This document shows, in pieces, positions 8,516-16,412 of a stretch of DNA of 64,000 bases. Below the pieces are notes generated by a model that was given only the letters and a program-made list of their open reading frames with translations, was not told where the DNA came from and made no database searches. The stretch is taken from positions 434,001 to 498,000 of the forward strand of contig NZ_CP076853.1 of the NCBI RefSeq assembly GCF_018987265.1. Direction: 5' to 3'. The translations under genes and the position numbers were made by a program. This DNA comes from Rhizobium sp. WYJ-E13. GTDB taxonomy: Bacteria; Pseudomonadota; Alphaproteobacteria; Rhizobiales; Rhizobiaceae. Position 1 is the stretch's first letter. Each line of letters starts with the position of its first letter.

Positions 8516-9247
8516 ATGGCAAGCTTACCGCAAACTTCGGTGGAAGACGCCTATGTCCAGGAGGTCGCCAGTCTAAAGACGCAGTTCGACATCTTTCGCT
8601 TCATGAAGCGGGTGACGGAGACCTATCGCAGCCGAGCCTTCATGGTCCTGAACCTGCCGCCGATCACCTCCTTCGATCTGCAGGGCAACACGATTATCAC
8701 GAGCTGGCCAGCCGAACTGCTGTCGATTTATGATCAGGAAGGACTGATGATGAACAGTCCGGTCCTGCGGCGGCTGCGCACCTCGACCCTGCCGTTCTGC
8801 TACGATACGGCACGCACCAACTGGCCGCGTGATGATGGCAAGTCAGGCATGGTAGCCACCCTTTTCGAACGCTTCAAGATGATGCGCAGCGCCTATTTTC
8901 CGACGCATGAACCGTCTGGTGCACGCGGTGCGGTCTCCTTCGCCGGCGATCGCGAACCTTATACGCCCACCGAGATGCGTGAGCTCAGCTACATCGCCAT
9001 CCACATCTTCGACCGGCTCGCCGAGATCCGTAATCTCGATACACGCATGACCGATACGCTGACGGACCGCGAGATCGACTGCCTCAACTGGACTGCCGCA
9101 GGCAAGACCAGCGCCGAGATCGCCGAAATCCTCGATCTCTCGGAGCACACGGTCAATCATTACCTGAACCGCGCCACCAAGAAGCTGGATACGGTCAACC
9201 GCACGCAGGCCGTTGCCAAGGCGTTGCGCATCGGTCTCATCAAGTAA
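8516..9247 (+). CDS. LuxR-type regulator with autoinducer-binding-like domain
   Basis: 243 residues. An N-terminal autoinducer-domain-like region (about 15-165) is followed by a LuxR helix-turn-helix (about 178-240, 'LTDREIDCLNWTAAGKTSAEI', 'LDLSEHTVNHYLNRATKKL'). The HTH keeps the Glu, Leu and Gly conserved in LuxR proteins. The ligand region 'WPAELLSIYDQEGLMMNSPV' aligns with the TraR block that carries Trp57, Tyr61 and Asp70; here the Trp is Leu and the Asp is Ser, so acyl-homoserine lactone binding in the usual way is doubtful. No luxI-like synthase is present in the window. It is probably an orphan or solo regulator; targets are unknown. Confidence 0.85.
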   Translation: MASLPQTSVEDAYVQEVASLKTQFDIFRFMKRVTETYRSRAFMVLNLPPITSFDLQGNTIITSWPAELLSIYDQEGLMMNSPVLRRLRTSTLPFCYDTARTNWPRDDGKSGMVATLFERFKMMRSAYFPTHEPSGARGAVSFAGDREPYTPTEMRELSYIAIHIFDRLAEIRNLDTRMTDTLTDREIDCLNWTAAGKTSAEIAEILDLSEHTVNHYLNRATKKLDTVNRTQAVAKALRIGLIK

Positions 9248-9362
9248 AGTCACCAGCCTAAAATAACGTCAGGCGCTGCCGGGCTGCTCAATATGTGAGC
9301 GCCGTTTTCGTTGCTCGCTGTCCAAATTGACAATTGTCATCCCTTTTCGTCAATTTCGCAGT

Positions 9363-9377
9363 TGGCACGCTTCCTGC
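9363..9377 (+). promoter_or_regulatory. sigma-54 (RpoN) promoter candidate
   Basis: TGGCACGCTTCCTGC matches the sigma-54 consensus TGGCACG-N4-TTGC at all but one specified base, with correct GG/GC spacing. Upstream, AAATTGAC (9324-9331) and GTCAATTT (9349-9356) form an inverted repeat around the palindrome TGACAATTGTCA (9328-9339), a possible activator site, although closer to the promoter than usual enhancers. No annotated gene begins directly downstream; a terminator-like hairpin follows about 120 bases later. Confidence 0.55.
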
Positions 9378-9388
9378 ATTCTTATGGG

Positions 9389-9525
9389 CAGAGGTCCAGA
9401 GGGGACTTTGATAACAGCGCCAGCTCAATGGTGCGACCGACACGCCGCCGCCTGATATCGTTGCCGCTTTTCTCCCGGCCCTACGATGTCGGGGGCGGTT
9501 GTTGCGTTTAGGCAACCGCCTTTTG
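9389..9525 (+). ncRNA. candidate short sigma-54-dependent transcript ending in a hairpin terminator
   Basis: Bounded by the expected start about 12 bases after the sigma-54 -12 element and a terminator-like hairpin: GGCGGTTG (9494-9501) pairs with CAACCGCC (9513-9520), followed by TTTT. The result would be a transcript of about 135 nt. It may be non-coding or encode the 27-codon ORF at 9428-9511, whose last codons and stop overlap the terminator stem. Upstream is a LuxR gene, downstream mrp; it matches no sRNA family I recognise. Confidence 0.35.
9428..9511 (+). CDS. possible 27-residue peptide ending GGGCCV
   Basis: ATG 9428 to TAG 9509-9511. The N-terminal half is basic ('MVRPTRRR'), then a short hydrophobic stretch, and the end reads 'YDVGGGCCV'. 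It lies wholly inside the predicted sigma-54 transcript. There is no good Shine-Dalgarno site just upstream, and a TTG-started 15-codon frame at 9408 overlaps it. It could be a leader or small peptide, or chance; only conservation could decide. Listed because it is too short for normal ORF calling. Confidence 0.2.
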   Translation: MVRPTRRRLISLPLFSRPYDVGGGCCV

Positions 9526-9609
9526 CCGCTGTTCCGAAACCGGACGATCTCCTTTAGTTTTTTCTGGCCTTTTTTTTCGCTTGCGCTAATTCGCCCCGAA
9601 TTGCGTCGG

Positions 9610-9679
9610 TTCTCGGGGAGGCCGTTGCGGTCATCAGGGCGAAAGCCCGGCGGACTTGATGGCCGCAACGGAGAGAGAA
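9610..9679 (+). ncRNA. structured RNA element in the mrp upstream region
   Basis: Bases 9622-9636 pair with 9657-9671 over 15 bp (one U-G). Inside is a second hairpin, GGGC-GAAA-GCCC (9637-9648), with a GNRA-type tetraloop, followed by eight unpaired bases (9649-9656). TTCTC (9610-9614) and GAGAA (9675-9679) can extend the base. The element lies 105 bases before the mrp start codon and is not followed by a T run. It may be a regulatory 5' leader or part of a small RNA; I recognise no known riboswitch class. The surrounding 9526-9783 has no convincing gene. Confidence 0.4.
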
Positions 9680-9783
9680 TCCGCTGCCTTTCCTTTGATA
9701 TGAGATGTGCCTGCTGCCCGATTTTGTTTGGCGAAGCTGCCGACCTCCACTATTTACAGACAAAGAAAAGCAGTGAGGGCGGA

Positions 9784-10938
9784 ATGACCGAGGTCACCAA
9801 GGAACAGGTTCTGGAAACGCTGAAGACCGTGCGCGGGCCGGATCTGGAGCACAGTATCGTCGAACTCGGCATGGTTTCCGACGTCTTCATCTCCGACGGC
9901 AAGGTCTATTTCTCCATCACCGTGCCGGCGGAACGCGCCAAGGAACTGGAGCCGATGCGGCTTGCCGCAGAGCGTGTCATCAAGGAAATGCCGGGTGTGA
10001 AAGGCGCACTTGTAGCGCTGACGGCAGACAAGAAGGCTGCCGCAAATGCACCTGCAGCGCGCCCGGCCCCACAGGCCGACCACAGCCATCACGGCCACTC
10101 CCATGCGCCGCAGCAACCGCCGCCGCGCACGGCCAAGATCGGCGTTCCCGGTATCGGCGCCATCATCGCCGTCGCATCGGGCAAGGGCGGTGTCGGCAAA
10201 TCGACGACGGCGGTCAATCTGGCACTCGGCCTGCTGGCCAACGGTCTTCGCGTCGGCATTCTCGATGCCGATATCTACGGTCCCTCCATGCCGCGCCTCC
10301 TCAAGATTTCCGGCCGCCCGACGCAGATCGATGGCCGCATCATCAATCCCATGGAGAATTACGGCCTCAAGGTCATGTCCATGGGCTTCCTCGTCGATGA
10401 GGAAACGGCGATGATCTGGCGCGGGCCGATGGTTCAGTCCGCCCTCCTGCAGATGCTGCGTGAAGTCGCCTGGGGTGAACTCGATGTTCTCGTCGTCGAC
10501 ATGCCGCCCGGCACCGGCGACGCCCAGCTCACCATGGCCCAGCAGGTACCGCTTGCCGGCGCCGTCATCGTTTCCACGCCGCAGGATCTGGCGTTGATCG
10601 ATGCCCGTAAGGGTCTCAACATGTTCCGTAAGGTCGAGGTGCCGGTTCTCGGCATCGTCGAGAACATGAGCTATTTCGTCGCGCCCGATACAGGCACGCG
10701 CTACGACATCTTCGGCCACGGCGGTGCCCGCAAGGAAGCCGAGCGCATCGGTGTACCCTTCCTCGGCGAAGTGCCGTTGACTATGAATATCCGCGAGACC
10801 TCGGATGCCGGAACGCCGCTCGTTGCCTCCGATCCGAATGGCATCGTGGCTGGAATCTACCGTGCCATCGCCGCCAGGGTCTGGGAACAGGTCGGCCAAA
10901 AGCCACAGCGCGCCGCACCTGCCATCGTCTTCGAATAG
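9784..10938 (+). CDS. mrp: Mrp/ApbC-type Fe-S cluster carrier P-loop ATPase
   Basis: 384 residues from ATG 9784 with GAGG just upstream. An N-terminal MIP18/DUF59 domain (about 1-80), a His/Pro-rich linker ('HSHHGHSHAPQQPPP'), then the Mrp ATPase domain (about 118-370) with deviant Walker A 'GKGGVGKST', 'LDADIYGPSMPRL' and 'DMPPGTGDAQLT'. Mrp proteins carry or transfer Fe-S clusters. The CxxC that usually bridges the cluster after 'NMSYF' is replaced here by 'VAPDTGTRYD', with no cysteine. The frame stays open upstream ('MRCACC'), but the internal ATG matches the family start. Confidence 0.92.
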   Translation: MTEVTKEQVLETLKTVRGPDLEHSIVELGMVSDVFISDGKVYFSITVPAERAKELEPMRLAAERVIKEMPGVKGALVALTADKKAAANAPAARPAPQADHSHHGHSHAPQQPPPRTAKIGVPGIGAIIAVASGKGGVGKSTTAVNLALGLLANGLRVGILDADIYGPSMPRLLKISGRPTQIDGRIINPMENYGLKVMSMGFLVDEETAMIWRGPMVQSALLQMLREVAWGELDVLVVDMPPGTGDAQLTMAQQVPLAGAVIVSTPQDLALIDARKGLNMFRKVEVPVLGIVENMSYFVAPDTGTRYDIFGHGGARKEAERIGVPFLGEVPLTMNIRETSDAGTPLVASDPNGIVAGIYRAIAARVWEQVGQKPQRAAPAIVFE

Positions 10939-11011
10939 CGCGAATCACTTGGCTGCTCACCCCGAATTGTGGGGGAAATGAGATGAAAGGGCGCGGTTCA
11001 GGTAAGATGTC

Positions 11012-11040
11012 TTGATTATTTTCCGGCTTTGCTTCATATG
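11012..11040 (+). promoter_or_regulatory. candidate sigma-70 promoter upstream of the corA-proximal ncRNA
   Basis: TTGATT (11012-11017), 17-base spacer, CATATG (11035-11040). Moderate match to -35/-10 elements. It precedes a hairpin-rich stretch ending in a T-tailed hairpin at 11199-11218. Confidence 0.3.
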
Positions 11041-11046
11041 CGCGCC

Positions 11047-11218
11047 GGCGCCATGATGGCGCGTCTGCAAATGCTCTGCGACGGCCGCCTGTCGATGAAG
11101 GTTCGGCCTCTCTGCATGTTCGGAGTTGACTTGTCGATCGAAGGATTGGTGACTGCGATGCGGTGGAGCAACCCGGCCGGAAAGGCCGCACATGGCCGGA
11201 GTTGCATGAACTCTTTTT
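11047..11218 (+). ncRNA. candidate small RNA between mrp and corA
   Basis: The 394-base gap between mrp and corA has no convincing gene. It holds a promoter-like sequence at 11012-11040, a short palindrome around GCGCCATGATGGCGC, CCGGCC/GGCCGG pairing in 11170-11200, and a terminator-like hairpin GAGTT-GCATG-AACTC (11199-11213) followed by five T. Together these suggest a transcript of about 170 nt. I match it to no known family. A leader for corA that is attenuated at 11218 is the alternative. Confidence 0.3.
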
Positions 11219-11332
11219 ATCCACTTCCGCTACGATCAATGACGAGTACGCCTGGCGTCACCGCGCTCGCGGTCGCATGGAAGGGGTTTCGATGAAAAGA
11301 GCTAGGACGGCCGGGTATTGCCGGCGCCGGAG

Positions 11333-12319
11333 ATGCAGACTGTGATCACCGCATACTGTTCCAACTGCAAATCGATCGAGATTCGCGATCTTGCGAACCC
11401 TCCTGAGTTTCCGGCGGATGTGGTATGGATCGACATGGTCGAACCGACCCGCGAGGAGGAGCTGCATGTCGAAAAGGTTCTTGGCATCGAAGTGCCGACC
11501 CGTGACGATCTCAGGGCGATCGAGCCGTCTGCGCGCCTTTATGTCGAAAACAACGCAGTTTATATGACAGCGTCGCTGATATGGAAGGCAGAGACGGAAG
11601 CCCCGACCTTGACGGATGTCGCCTTCATTCTGGCCGGCGACCGGCTGGTGACCATCCGCTATGCCCATCCGAAGTCTTTCGCGCTTTTCATCGCTGCCCT
11701 GCACCGCATACCGGAGCAATGGCGCAGTGGCGCTGCCCTTCTCGCCAAGCTCCTGGAAACGATCGTCGACCGCACGGCAGAAGTCCTGGAGGTCTCGGTG
11801 TCCCGGCTGGACATCCTGTCGGTCCACGTCTTCGGCGATCGCGCCAAGAAGGTGCGCAAGCCCTCGAACTATCTGGAAGAGAAACTGAAGGACATTGCCG
11901 GTCATCACCGCATGATCAGCAAGCTGCGCGACAGCCTCGGCTCGCTCTCGCGCCTGCTTACCTTCTTCTATACGATCCCGGTCGTCCAGCACGATCAGGA
12001 AACCAAGGAACTCTGCCGAACGATCTCGCGTGACATCCAGTCCCTTTCGGAACACGCTGCCTTCGTCGCCGCCAACATCACCTTCCTGCTCGACGCCTCC
12101 CTCGGCCTCATCAACATCGAGCAGAACGCCATCATCAAGATTTTCTCGATCGCTTCGGTTGTGTTCTTGCCGCCGACGCTGGTCGCCTCCATCTATGGCA
12201 TGAATTTCGAATTCATGCCGGAGTTGCACCTGACCGCGGGTTATCCCTACTCGCTGGGCCTCATGGTGATCTCCGCCGTCATCCCATTCTTCTTTTTTCG
12301 CTGGAAAGGCTGGCTCTGA
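11333..12319 (+). CDS. corA: CorA-family magnesium/divalent metal channel
   Basis: About 328 residues. CorA fold: cytoplasmic N-terminal domain, long helix, then two C-terminal membrane segments with the signature 'YGMNFEFMPEL' between them, and a basic C-terminus 'FRWKGWL'. The start is uncertain: ATG 11333 is chosen; GTG 11342 has GGAG at a better distance, and TTG 11318 is also in frame. The family forms pentameric inner-membrane channels for Mg2+ (also Co2+, Ni2+). Kup follows 18 bases downstream on the same strand, so the two cation systems are probably co-transcribed. A second, more distant CorA paralogue is at 61959-62951. Confidence 0.9.
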   Translation: MQTVITAYCSNCKSIEIRDLANPPEFPADVVWIDMVEPTREEELHVEKVLGIEVPTRDDLRAIEPSARLYVENNAVYMTASLIWKAETEAPTLTDVAFILAGDRLVTIRYAHPKSFALFIAALHRIPEQWRSGAALLAKLLETIVDRTAEVLEVSVSRLDILSVHVFGDRAKKVRKPSNYLEEKLKDIAGHHRMISKLRDSLGSLSRLLTFFYTIPVVQHDQETKELCRTISRDIQSLSEHAAFVAANITFLLDASLGLINIEQNAIIKIFSIASVVFLPPTLVASIYGMNFEFMPELHLTAGYPYSLGLMVISAVIPFFFFRWKGWL

Positions 12320-12337
12320 GGAGCCTGTAATTGCTTC

Positions 12338-14236
12338 ATGTCTGAAGAAAGCCATTCTCACGAACGTCACCTTGGGCCGCGCAAGCTCTTTTATCTCGCG
12401 CTGGGTTCGGTAGGCGTCGTTTACGGGGATATCGGCACGAGCCCGCTTTATGCCTTCCGCGAAGCGCTGAAGCCGGTCGCCCATGATGGTCTCACCCGTT
12501 TCGAGGTCATCAGCCTCATTTCCCTTATGATCTGGGCGCTGACCATCATCGTCACCATCAAATACGTGCTCTTCCTGCTGCGTGCCGACAACGACGGCGA
12601 AGGCGGCACGCTGTCGCTGCTCGCCCTCCTGATGAAGACCGCCAACGGCCATACTGCGCTCTTGATGCTGCTCGGCCTGATGGGCGCAGCACTCTTCCTG
12701 GGCGATGCCATGATCACCCCGGCGCTTTCGGTCCTCTCGGCCGTCGAAGGTCTGAAGCTCGTGACCCCGAGCCTGTCGGAATATATCGTGCCCATATCCG
12801 TGGCGATCCTGGCGTTGCTATTTGTCGTGCAGTCGCATGGCACGGGGGCCGTCGCCCGCTTCTTCGGCCCAATCACGGCGCTCTGGTTCCTCGTCATGGC
12901 TGCCGCCGGCATTGCCCATATTTCGGATGACTACGGCATCCTCGCCGCTTTCAATCCCTATTATGCCGTCAGCTTTCTGCTGCATGAGGGTTTCTACGGC
13001 GTTGTCGTTCTCGGCGCCGTCTTCCTGACCGTCACCGGCGCTGAAGCGCTTTATGCAGATCTCGGCCATTTCGGTCGTCGTCCGATCCAGTGGGCGTGGT
13101 TTGTGCTGGTTTTCCCGTCACTGACGCTGAACTATCTGGGGCAGGGCGCGCTCGTTCTCGGCAATCCTGCGACGATGTCCGATCCGTTCTACCTCATGTA
13201 CCCACAATGGGCGCTGCTGCCGGTCGTTATCCTCGCGACCTGCGCCACCATCATTGCCAGCCAGGCCGTCATTACCGGCGCCTTCTCGCTGGTGCGCCAG
13301 GGGATCAATCTCGGCTTCCTGCCGCGCATGGAAATTCTCTTCACGTCAGAGACCAATACCGGGCAGATCTTTGTGCCCTCGGTCAACGCGGTGCTGTTCT
13401 TCGGCGTCATCTTCCTCGTGCTCGGCTTCAAGACCTCGGATGCGCTGGCGACCGCCTACGGCATCTCGGTCACCGGAGCCATGGTCGTCACCTCGATCAT
13501 GGCCTTCGAATTCGTCCGCGTCCGCTGGAACTGGTCGCTTCCGGTTGCCATCATCGCGCTGCTGCCGCTGGTCATTCTCGAACTGATCTTCCTGGGCGCC
13601 AATCTCTTGAAGATCCATGACGGCGGCTACATCCCGATCATGATTGCGACCGCCTTCACCGTCATCATGTGGACCTGGCGCCGCGGTACGGCGATCCTGA
13701 CGGAAAAGACCCGCCATACCGACATTCCGCTCGCCTCTTTCGTCAGCTCCATCGAGCGCAAGAGCGAGCATTCTCCGGCCCATGTTCCGGGCACAGCGAT
13801 TTTCCTGACCAGCGATCCGGATTCCGCACCCGCCGCACTGCTGCACAATCTCAAGCACAATCACGTGCTCCATGACCGCAACGTCATCCTGACGATCCGC
13901 ACGGTGAACAAACCGCGTGTCTCGCCGCAGGAGCGTTACAAGGTCGAGCAGATCTCCGAGCGTTTCTCGCGTGTTGAACTGCTCTTCGGCTTCATGGAAT
14001 CGCAGAACGTCTCGCAGGCGCTGGCGGCATTGCGCAAGACCGGCCTGAAGTTCGACATCATGACGACGTCTTTCTATCTCGGCCGCCGCAAGCTGGTGCC
14101 CGATGCCAAGTCCGGCATGCCTTACTGGCAGGACCGCCTTTACATCGCGCTCGCCAACGCTGCCGCCAACCCCTCCGACTACTTCCGTCTGCCGGCCAAC
14201 CGCGTGGTGGAATTGGGTTCGCACGTCATCATCTGA
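12338..14236 (+). CDS. kup: Kup-type low-affinity potassium uptake protein
   Basis: 632 residues, typical Kup length. The N-terminal signature '[20 protein letters not shown]' is diagnostic. About twelve membrane segments fill residues 20-455, followed by a cytoplasmic C-terminal domain (about 470-632). Kup proteins take up K+ with H+. GAGGAG sits at the end of corA about 14 bases ahead of the ATG. No T-tailed terminator is obvious after the stop codon; an 8-bp inverted repeat lies at 14342-14371. Confidence 0.95.
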   Translation: MSEESHSHERHLGPRKLFYLALGSVGVVYGDIGTSPLYAFREALKPVAHDGLTRFEVISLISLMIWALTIIVTIKYVLFLLRADNDGEGGTLSLLALLMKTANGHTALLMLLGLMGAALFLGDAMITPALSVLSAVEGLKLVTPSLSEYIVPISVAILALLFVVQSHGTGAVARFFGPITALWFLVMAAAGIAHISDDYGILAAFNPYYAVSFLLHEGFYGVVVLGAVFLTVTGAEALYADLGHFGRRPIQWAWFVLVFPSLTLNYLGQGALVLGNPATMSDPFYLMYPQWALLPVVILATCATIIASQAVITGAFSLVRQGINLGFLPRMEILFTSETNTGQIFVPSVNAVLFFGVIFLVLGFKTSDALATAYGISVTGAMVVTSIMAFEFVRVRWNWSLPVAIIALLPLVILELIFLGANLLKIHDGGYIPIMIATAFTVIMWTWRRGTAILTEKTRHTDIPLASFVSSIERKSEHSPAHVPGTAIFLTSDPDSAPAALLHNLKHNHVLHDRNVILTIRTVNKPRVSPQERYKVEQISERFSRVELLFGFMESQNVSQALAALRKTGLKFDIMTTSFYLGRRKLVPDAKSGMPYWQDRLYIALANAAANPSDYFRLPANRVVELGSHVII

Positions 14237-14341
14237 TGGGAGCAAGGAGAGCGCACCATCTCGCCCTCTCCCAGTTCTGTGACGGGCACGCGAATGAGCG
14301 GGGCGAGGATGCTCCATTTCACGAAAATGTCAGCCGCATTA

Positions 14342-14371
14342 GAATATGCAAAAATCCTCATGGGCATATTC
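14342..14371. repeat. inverted repeat in the kup-hydrolase gap
   Basis: GAATATGC (14342-14349) and GCATATTC (14364-14371) are a perfect 8-bp inverted repeat separated by 14 bases, AT-rich against a GC-rich background. There is no T tail, so it may be an operator for the hydrolase gene or a weak 3'-end hairpin of kup. Confidence 0.35.
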
Positions 14372-14453
14372 CGGGGCAGGTCGTTAACCAGCTATCAAGG
14401 TTAATGCGGGATTTTCTTGGGACTGTTCCTGCGTCCCATGCCCGGAGTCCGCG

Positions 14454-15632
14454 TTGCGTCGAATTGGCCGCTTCCGCAGCAAGCTGCGTCTCTTGCCCCA
14501 GAACTGGGTCTCTCCCGCGATCTTCGGCGTGGCCGGATGGCTGATCTTTCCGAGCGTCGCCTCTCATGCCGATCTCGCCACCATGCTCGCCGGTCTCGAC
14601 AATGATGGCGAAAGCTGGCGCATGGTTCTGACAAATTCGCCGGCTGGCTCCATTCACCAGGCCGAACTCGCCTTTGCCGATCCCGCTGCCACCGGCTCGA
14701 TCGCGGCCGGTGCCGGCATGGTGCTGCCCGATGGCCGCAAGGTTGCCTTCGTCTCCGGTGAGAAGGGCAGTGACGCTAGCCCGGACGAGGATCGCGTGAA
14801 CAGAAGCGCCAAGAAGGGCCGCGTCGTTGCCGTGGAAAAAGTGCAGCCGCCAAAGGATTTCTCGGCCGGCTCCATCCTCGAACGTACCAGGCTGCTCTTC
14901 CGCCCGGTCTTCGACCTCAAGGAGAAATCCGCCTTCGTGAAGCCGGCGATCAAGGGCAAGGAGATCGAGATTGCCCAGGCCTTCTATAAGAAGCAGCCGG
15001 TTCCGCAGCAGGACAATGCTATGCCGGCCTTGCTGGCAGGCCTTGTGACCAGTGACAAGGCGGATGTGCTGGCGGCGGCCTATGCGCCTTCCGCGCCGGA
15101 TTATTCCCGTCAGTCGCCTTTCGATTCGATCCTGACCGACAACGACGAAGGCCGTTTCGTGCCGCAGATCGGCCCGAAGGACCATGCCTGGGCCGCAAGC
15201 ATCCTGCCGCCCAGTGTCTTTTCCGCCCGCGAACAGCAGTGCCTGGCATCGGGCATCTATTTCGAGGCGCGCGGTGAATCCGTGAAGGGGCAGGCAGCCG
15301 TCGCGCAGGTCATCCTCAACCGGGTCCGCAACCCGGCCTATCCGAAGACCATCTGCGGTGTCGTCTACCAGAACGAAGACTGGCGCAACCGCTGCCAGTT
15401 TTCCTTCGCCTGCGACAACATCAAGGACCGGGTAAATTCGCAATATCACTGGCGCGTCGCCCGCGATGTCGCCATGGCCGTGACCGCCGGCAGGATCTGG
15501 CTGCCGCAGGTAGGCTCCGCCACGCATTACCATGCCGTCTATGTCCGGCCGAACTGGGCCAGGACCATGGAAAAGGTCGGCCGCATCGGCATGCATGTCT
15601 TCTACCGCACCTATGGCGGCGGCTGGAGCTGA
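14454..15632 (+). CDS. SleB-type cell wall hydrolase
   Basis: 392 residues from TTG 14454, with GGAG six bases upstream. An N-terminal hydrophobic segment (about 17-38, 'VSPAIFGVAGWLIFPSVASHA') acts as signal peptide or anchor. A long low-complexity middle region follows, then a C-terminal Hydrolase_2/SleB domain (about 262-390): 'CLASGIYFEARGESVKGQAAV', 'VILNRVRNPAYPKTICGVVYQ', 'QFSFACD', 'ATHYHAVYVRP'. The conserved Glu in 'YFEARGE' is the expected catalytic residue. The family cleaves peptidoglycan; in rhizobia such enzymes probably serve wall remodelling rather than spore germination. Confidence 0.88.
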   Translation: MRRIGRFRSKLRLLPQNWVSPAIFGVAGWLIFPSVASHADLATMLAGLDNDGESWRMVLTNSPAGSIHQAELAFADPAATGSIAAGAGMVLPDGRKVAFVSGEKGSDASPDEDRVNRSAKKGRVVAVEKVQPPKDFSAGSILERTRLLFRPVFDLKEKSAFVKPAIKGKEIEIAQAFYKKQPVPQQDNAMPALLAGLVTSDKADVLAAAYAPSAPDYSRQSPFDSILTDNDEGRFVPQIGPKDHAWAASILPPSVFSAREQQCLASGIYFEARGESVKGQAAVAQVILNRVRNPAYPKTICGVVYQNEDWRNRCQFSFACDNIKDRVNSQYHWRVARDVAMAVTAGRIWLPQVGSATHYHAVYVRPNWARTMEKVGRIGMHVFYRTYGGGWS

Positions 15633-15635
15633 AGC

Positions 15636-15735
15636 GTGTCCGCAAAAGCGTGCGGCGGTTTTGCGCCAACGACATGCGGGAAACAAAAGCGTAAAGCGTG
15701 GCGAGCGATCCGAAAGATCGCGACATGCTTTAGGC
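15636..15735. repeat. Rhizobium-type dispersed palindromic repeat, copy A
   Basis: About 100 bases directly after the hydrolase gene, with 'GCAAAAGCGTGCGGCGGTTT', 'AACGACATGCG' and a terminal hairpin around GATCCGAAAGATCGCGACATG. The same arrangement recurs at 62988-63091 and, shortened, at 25378-25426. Such mosaic elements are scattered through rhizobial intergenic DNA and can form hairpins at the 3' ends of transcripts. Confidence 0.7.
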
Positions 15736-15882
15736 AAAAGGGTTGCTGATTGCCGATTTTTCACCGTCCGGCGCCGTTCGAGCACGGATTCTTTCGGTGA
15801 AATCGGGTCCGAGTAGCCGAATTCGGCTTAAATCCTTGATTCTTCGCGGCTATTTTATGGCTGGACACAAGCTCTCTACGCC

Positions 15883-15911
15883 TTGACTATGCTAATCCCT
15901 AAAACTATGTT
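15883..15911 (+). promoter_or_regulatory. sigma-70 promoter of the F0 ATPase operon
   Basis: TTGACT (15883-15888), an exact 17-base spacer and TATGTT (15906-15911), about 100 bases before the atpI start. It is the best housekeeping-type promoter seen in this gap. The rest of 15736-15882 shows no other feature. Confidence 0.6.
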
Positions 15912-16015
15912 GCGCGCGACTTCAGAACGGGCCGGAAGGTTCTTTAACCTTCGCGTCCGTGGTTCGGAAAACCGGGGTAGCGGGATTGCGGGCGACGGGA
16001 GCGGAGGAGAGCACG

Positions 16016-16354
16016 ATGGCGGATGACCGCGAAGAAAGTCTTGAGCAGCGCCGTCGGCAGCTGGAAGCGGAACTTGCCTCCAAGCGTGTCGATGACAGGA
16101 AGGAAGAAGCGCGGGAGGCCAGCGCCGAGCAGAGCCGTAAAGGTTATGCCCAGGCGATGAAGCTTTCGAGCGAATTCATTTCTGCCATCGTTGTCGGTGC
16201 TGTGCTCGGCTGGCTCTTCGACCATTTTGTTGGCACGACGCCTTGGGGGTTGATTGTTCTTCTGCTTCTTGGATTCTGTGCCGGCGTTTTGAATGTTCTG
16301 CGCGCTGCGGGGAAGGTCGCCCAACCCCTGGATCGTCAGAACACTGATAAATAG
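16016..16354 (+). CDS. atpI: ATP synthase protein I
   Basis: 112 residues. ATG 16016 has GGAGGAG seven bases upstream. A charged, coiled N-terminal half ('[20 protein letters not shown]') is followed by two membrane helices (about 45-65 and 75-95, '[21 protein letters not shown]', '[20 protein letters not shown]'). AtpI assists assembly of the c-ring of F0. It is first in the atpI-atpB-atpE-atpF'-atpF cluster, the standard alphaproteobacterial arrangement in which F0 genes sit apart from the F1 operon. Confidence 0.93.
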   Translation: MADDREESLEQRRRQLEAELASKRVDDRKEEAREASAEQSRKGYAQAMKLSSEFISAIVVGAVLGWLFDHFVGTTPWGLIVLLLLGFCAGVLNVLRAAGKVAQPLDRQNTDK

Positions 16355-16412
16355 GGCCGTCTGGCCAGTGCAATTTCCGCCTCTTGGGCGGGCCAAAGAG
16401 AGAGAGCAACCG

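Noticed and set aside
9499..9783. N-terminal extension of Mrp including 'MRCACC'
   Set aside because: The extension runs through the hairpin element and is not part of the Mrp fold; ATG 9784 has a ribosome site.
11029..11295. 88-codon open frame in the mrp-corA gap
   Set aside because: No ribosome site, no conserved features, Met-rich start; the region looks like structured RNA instead.
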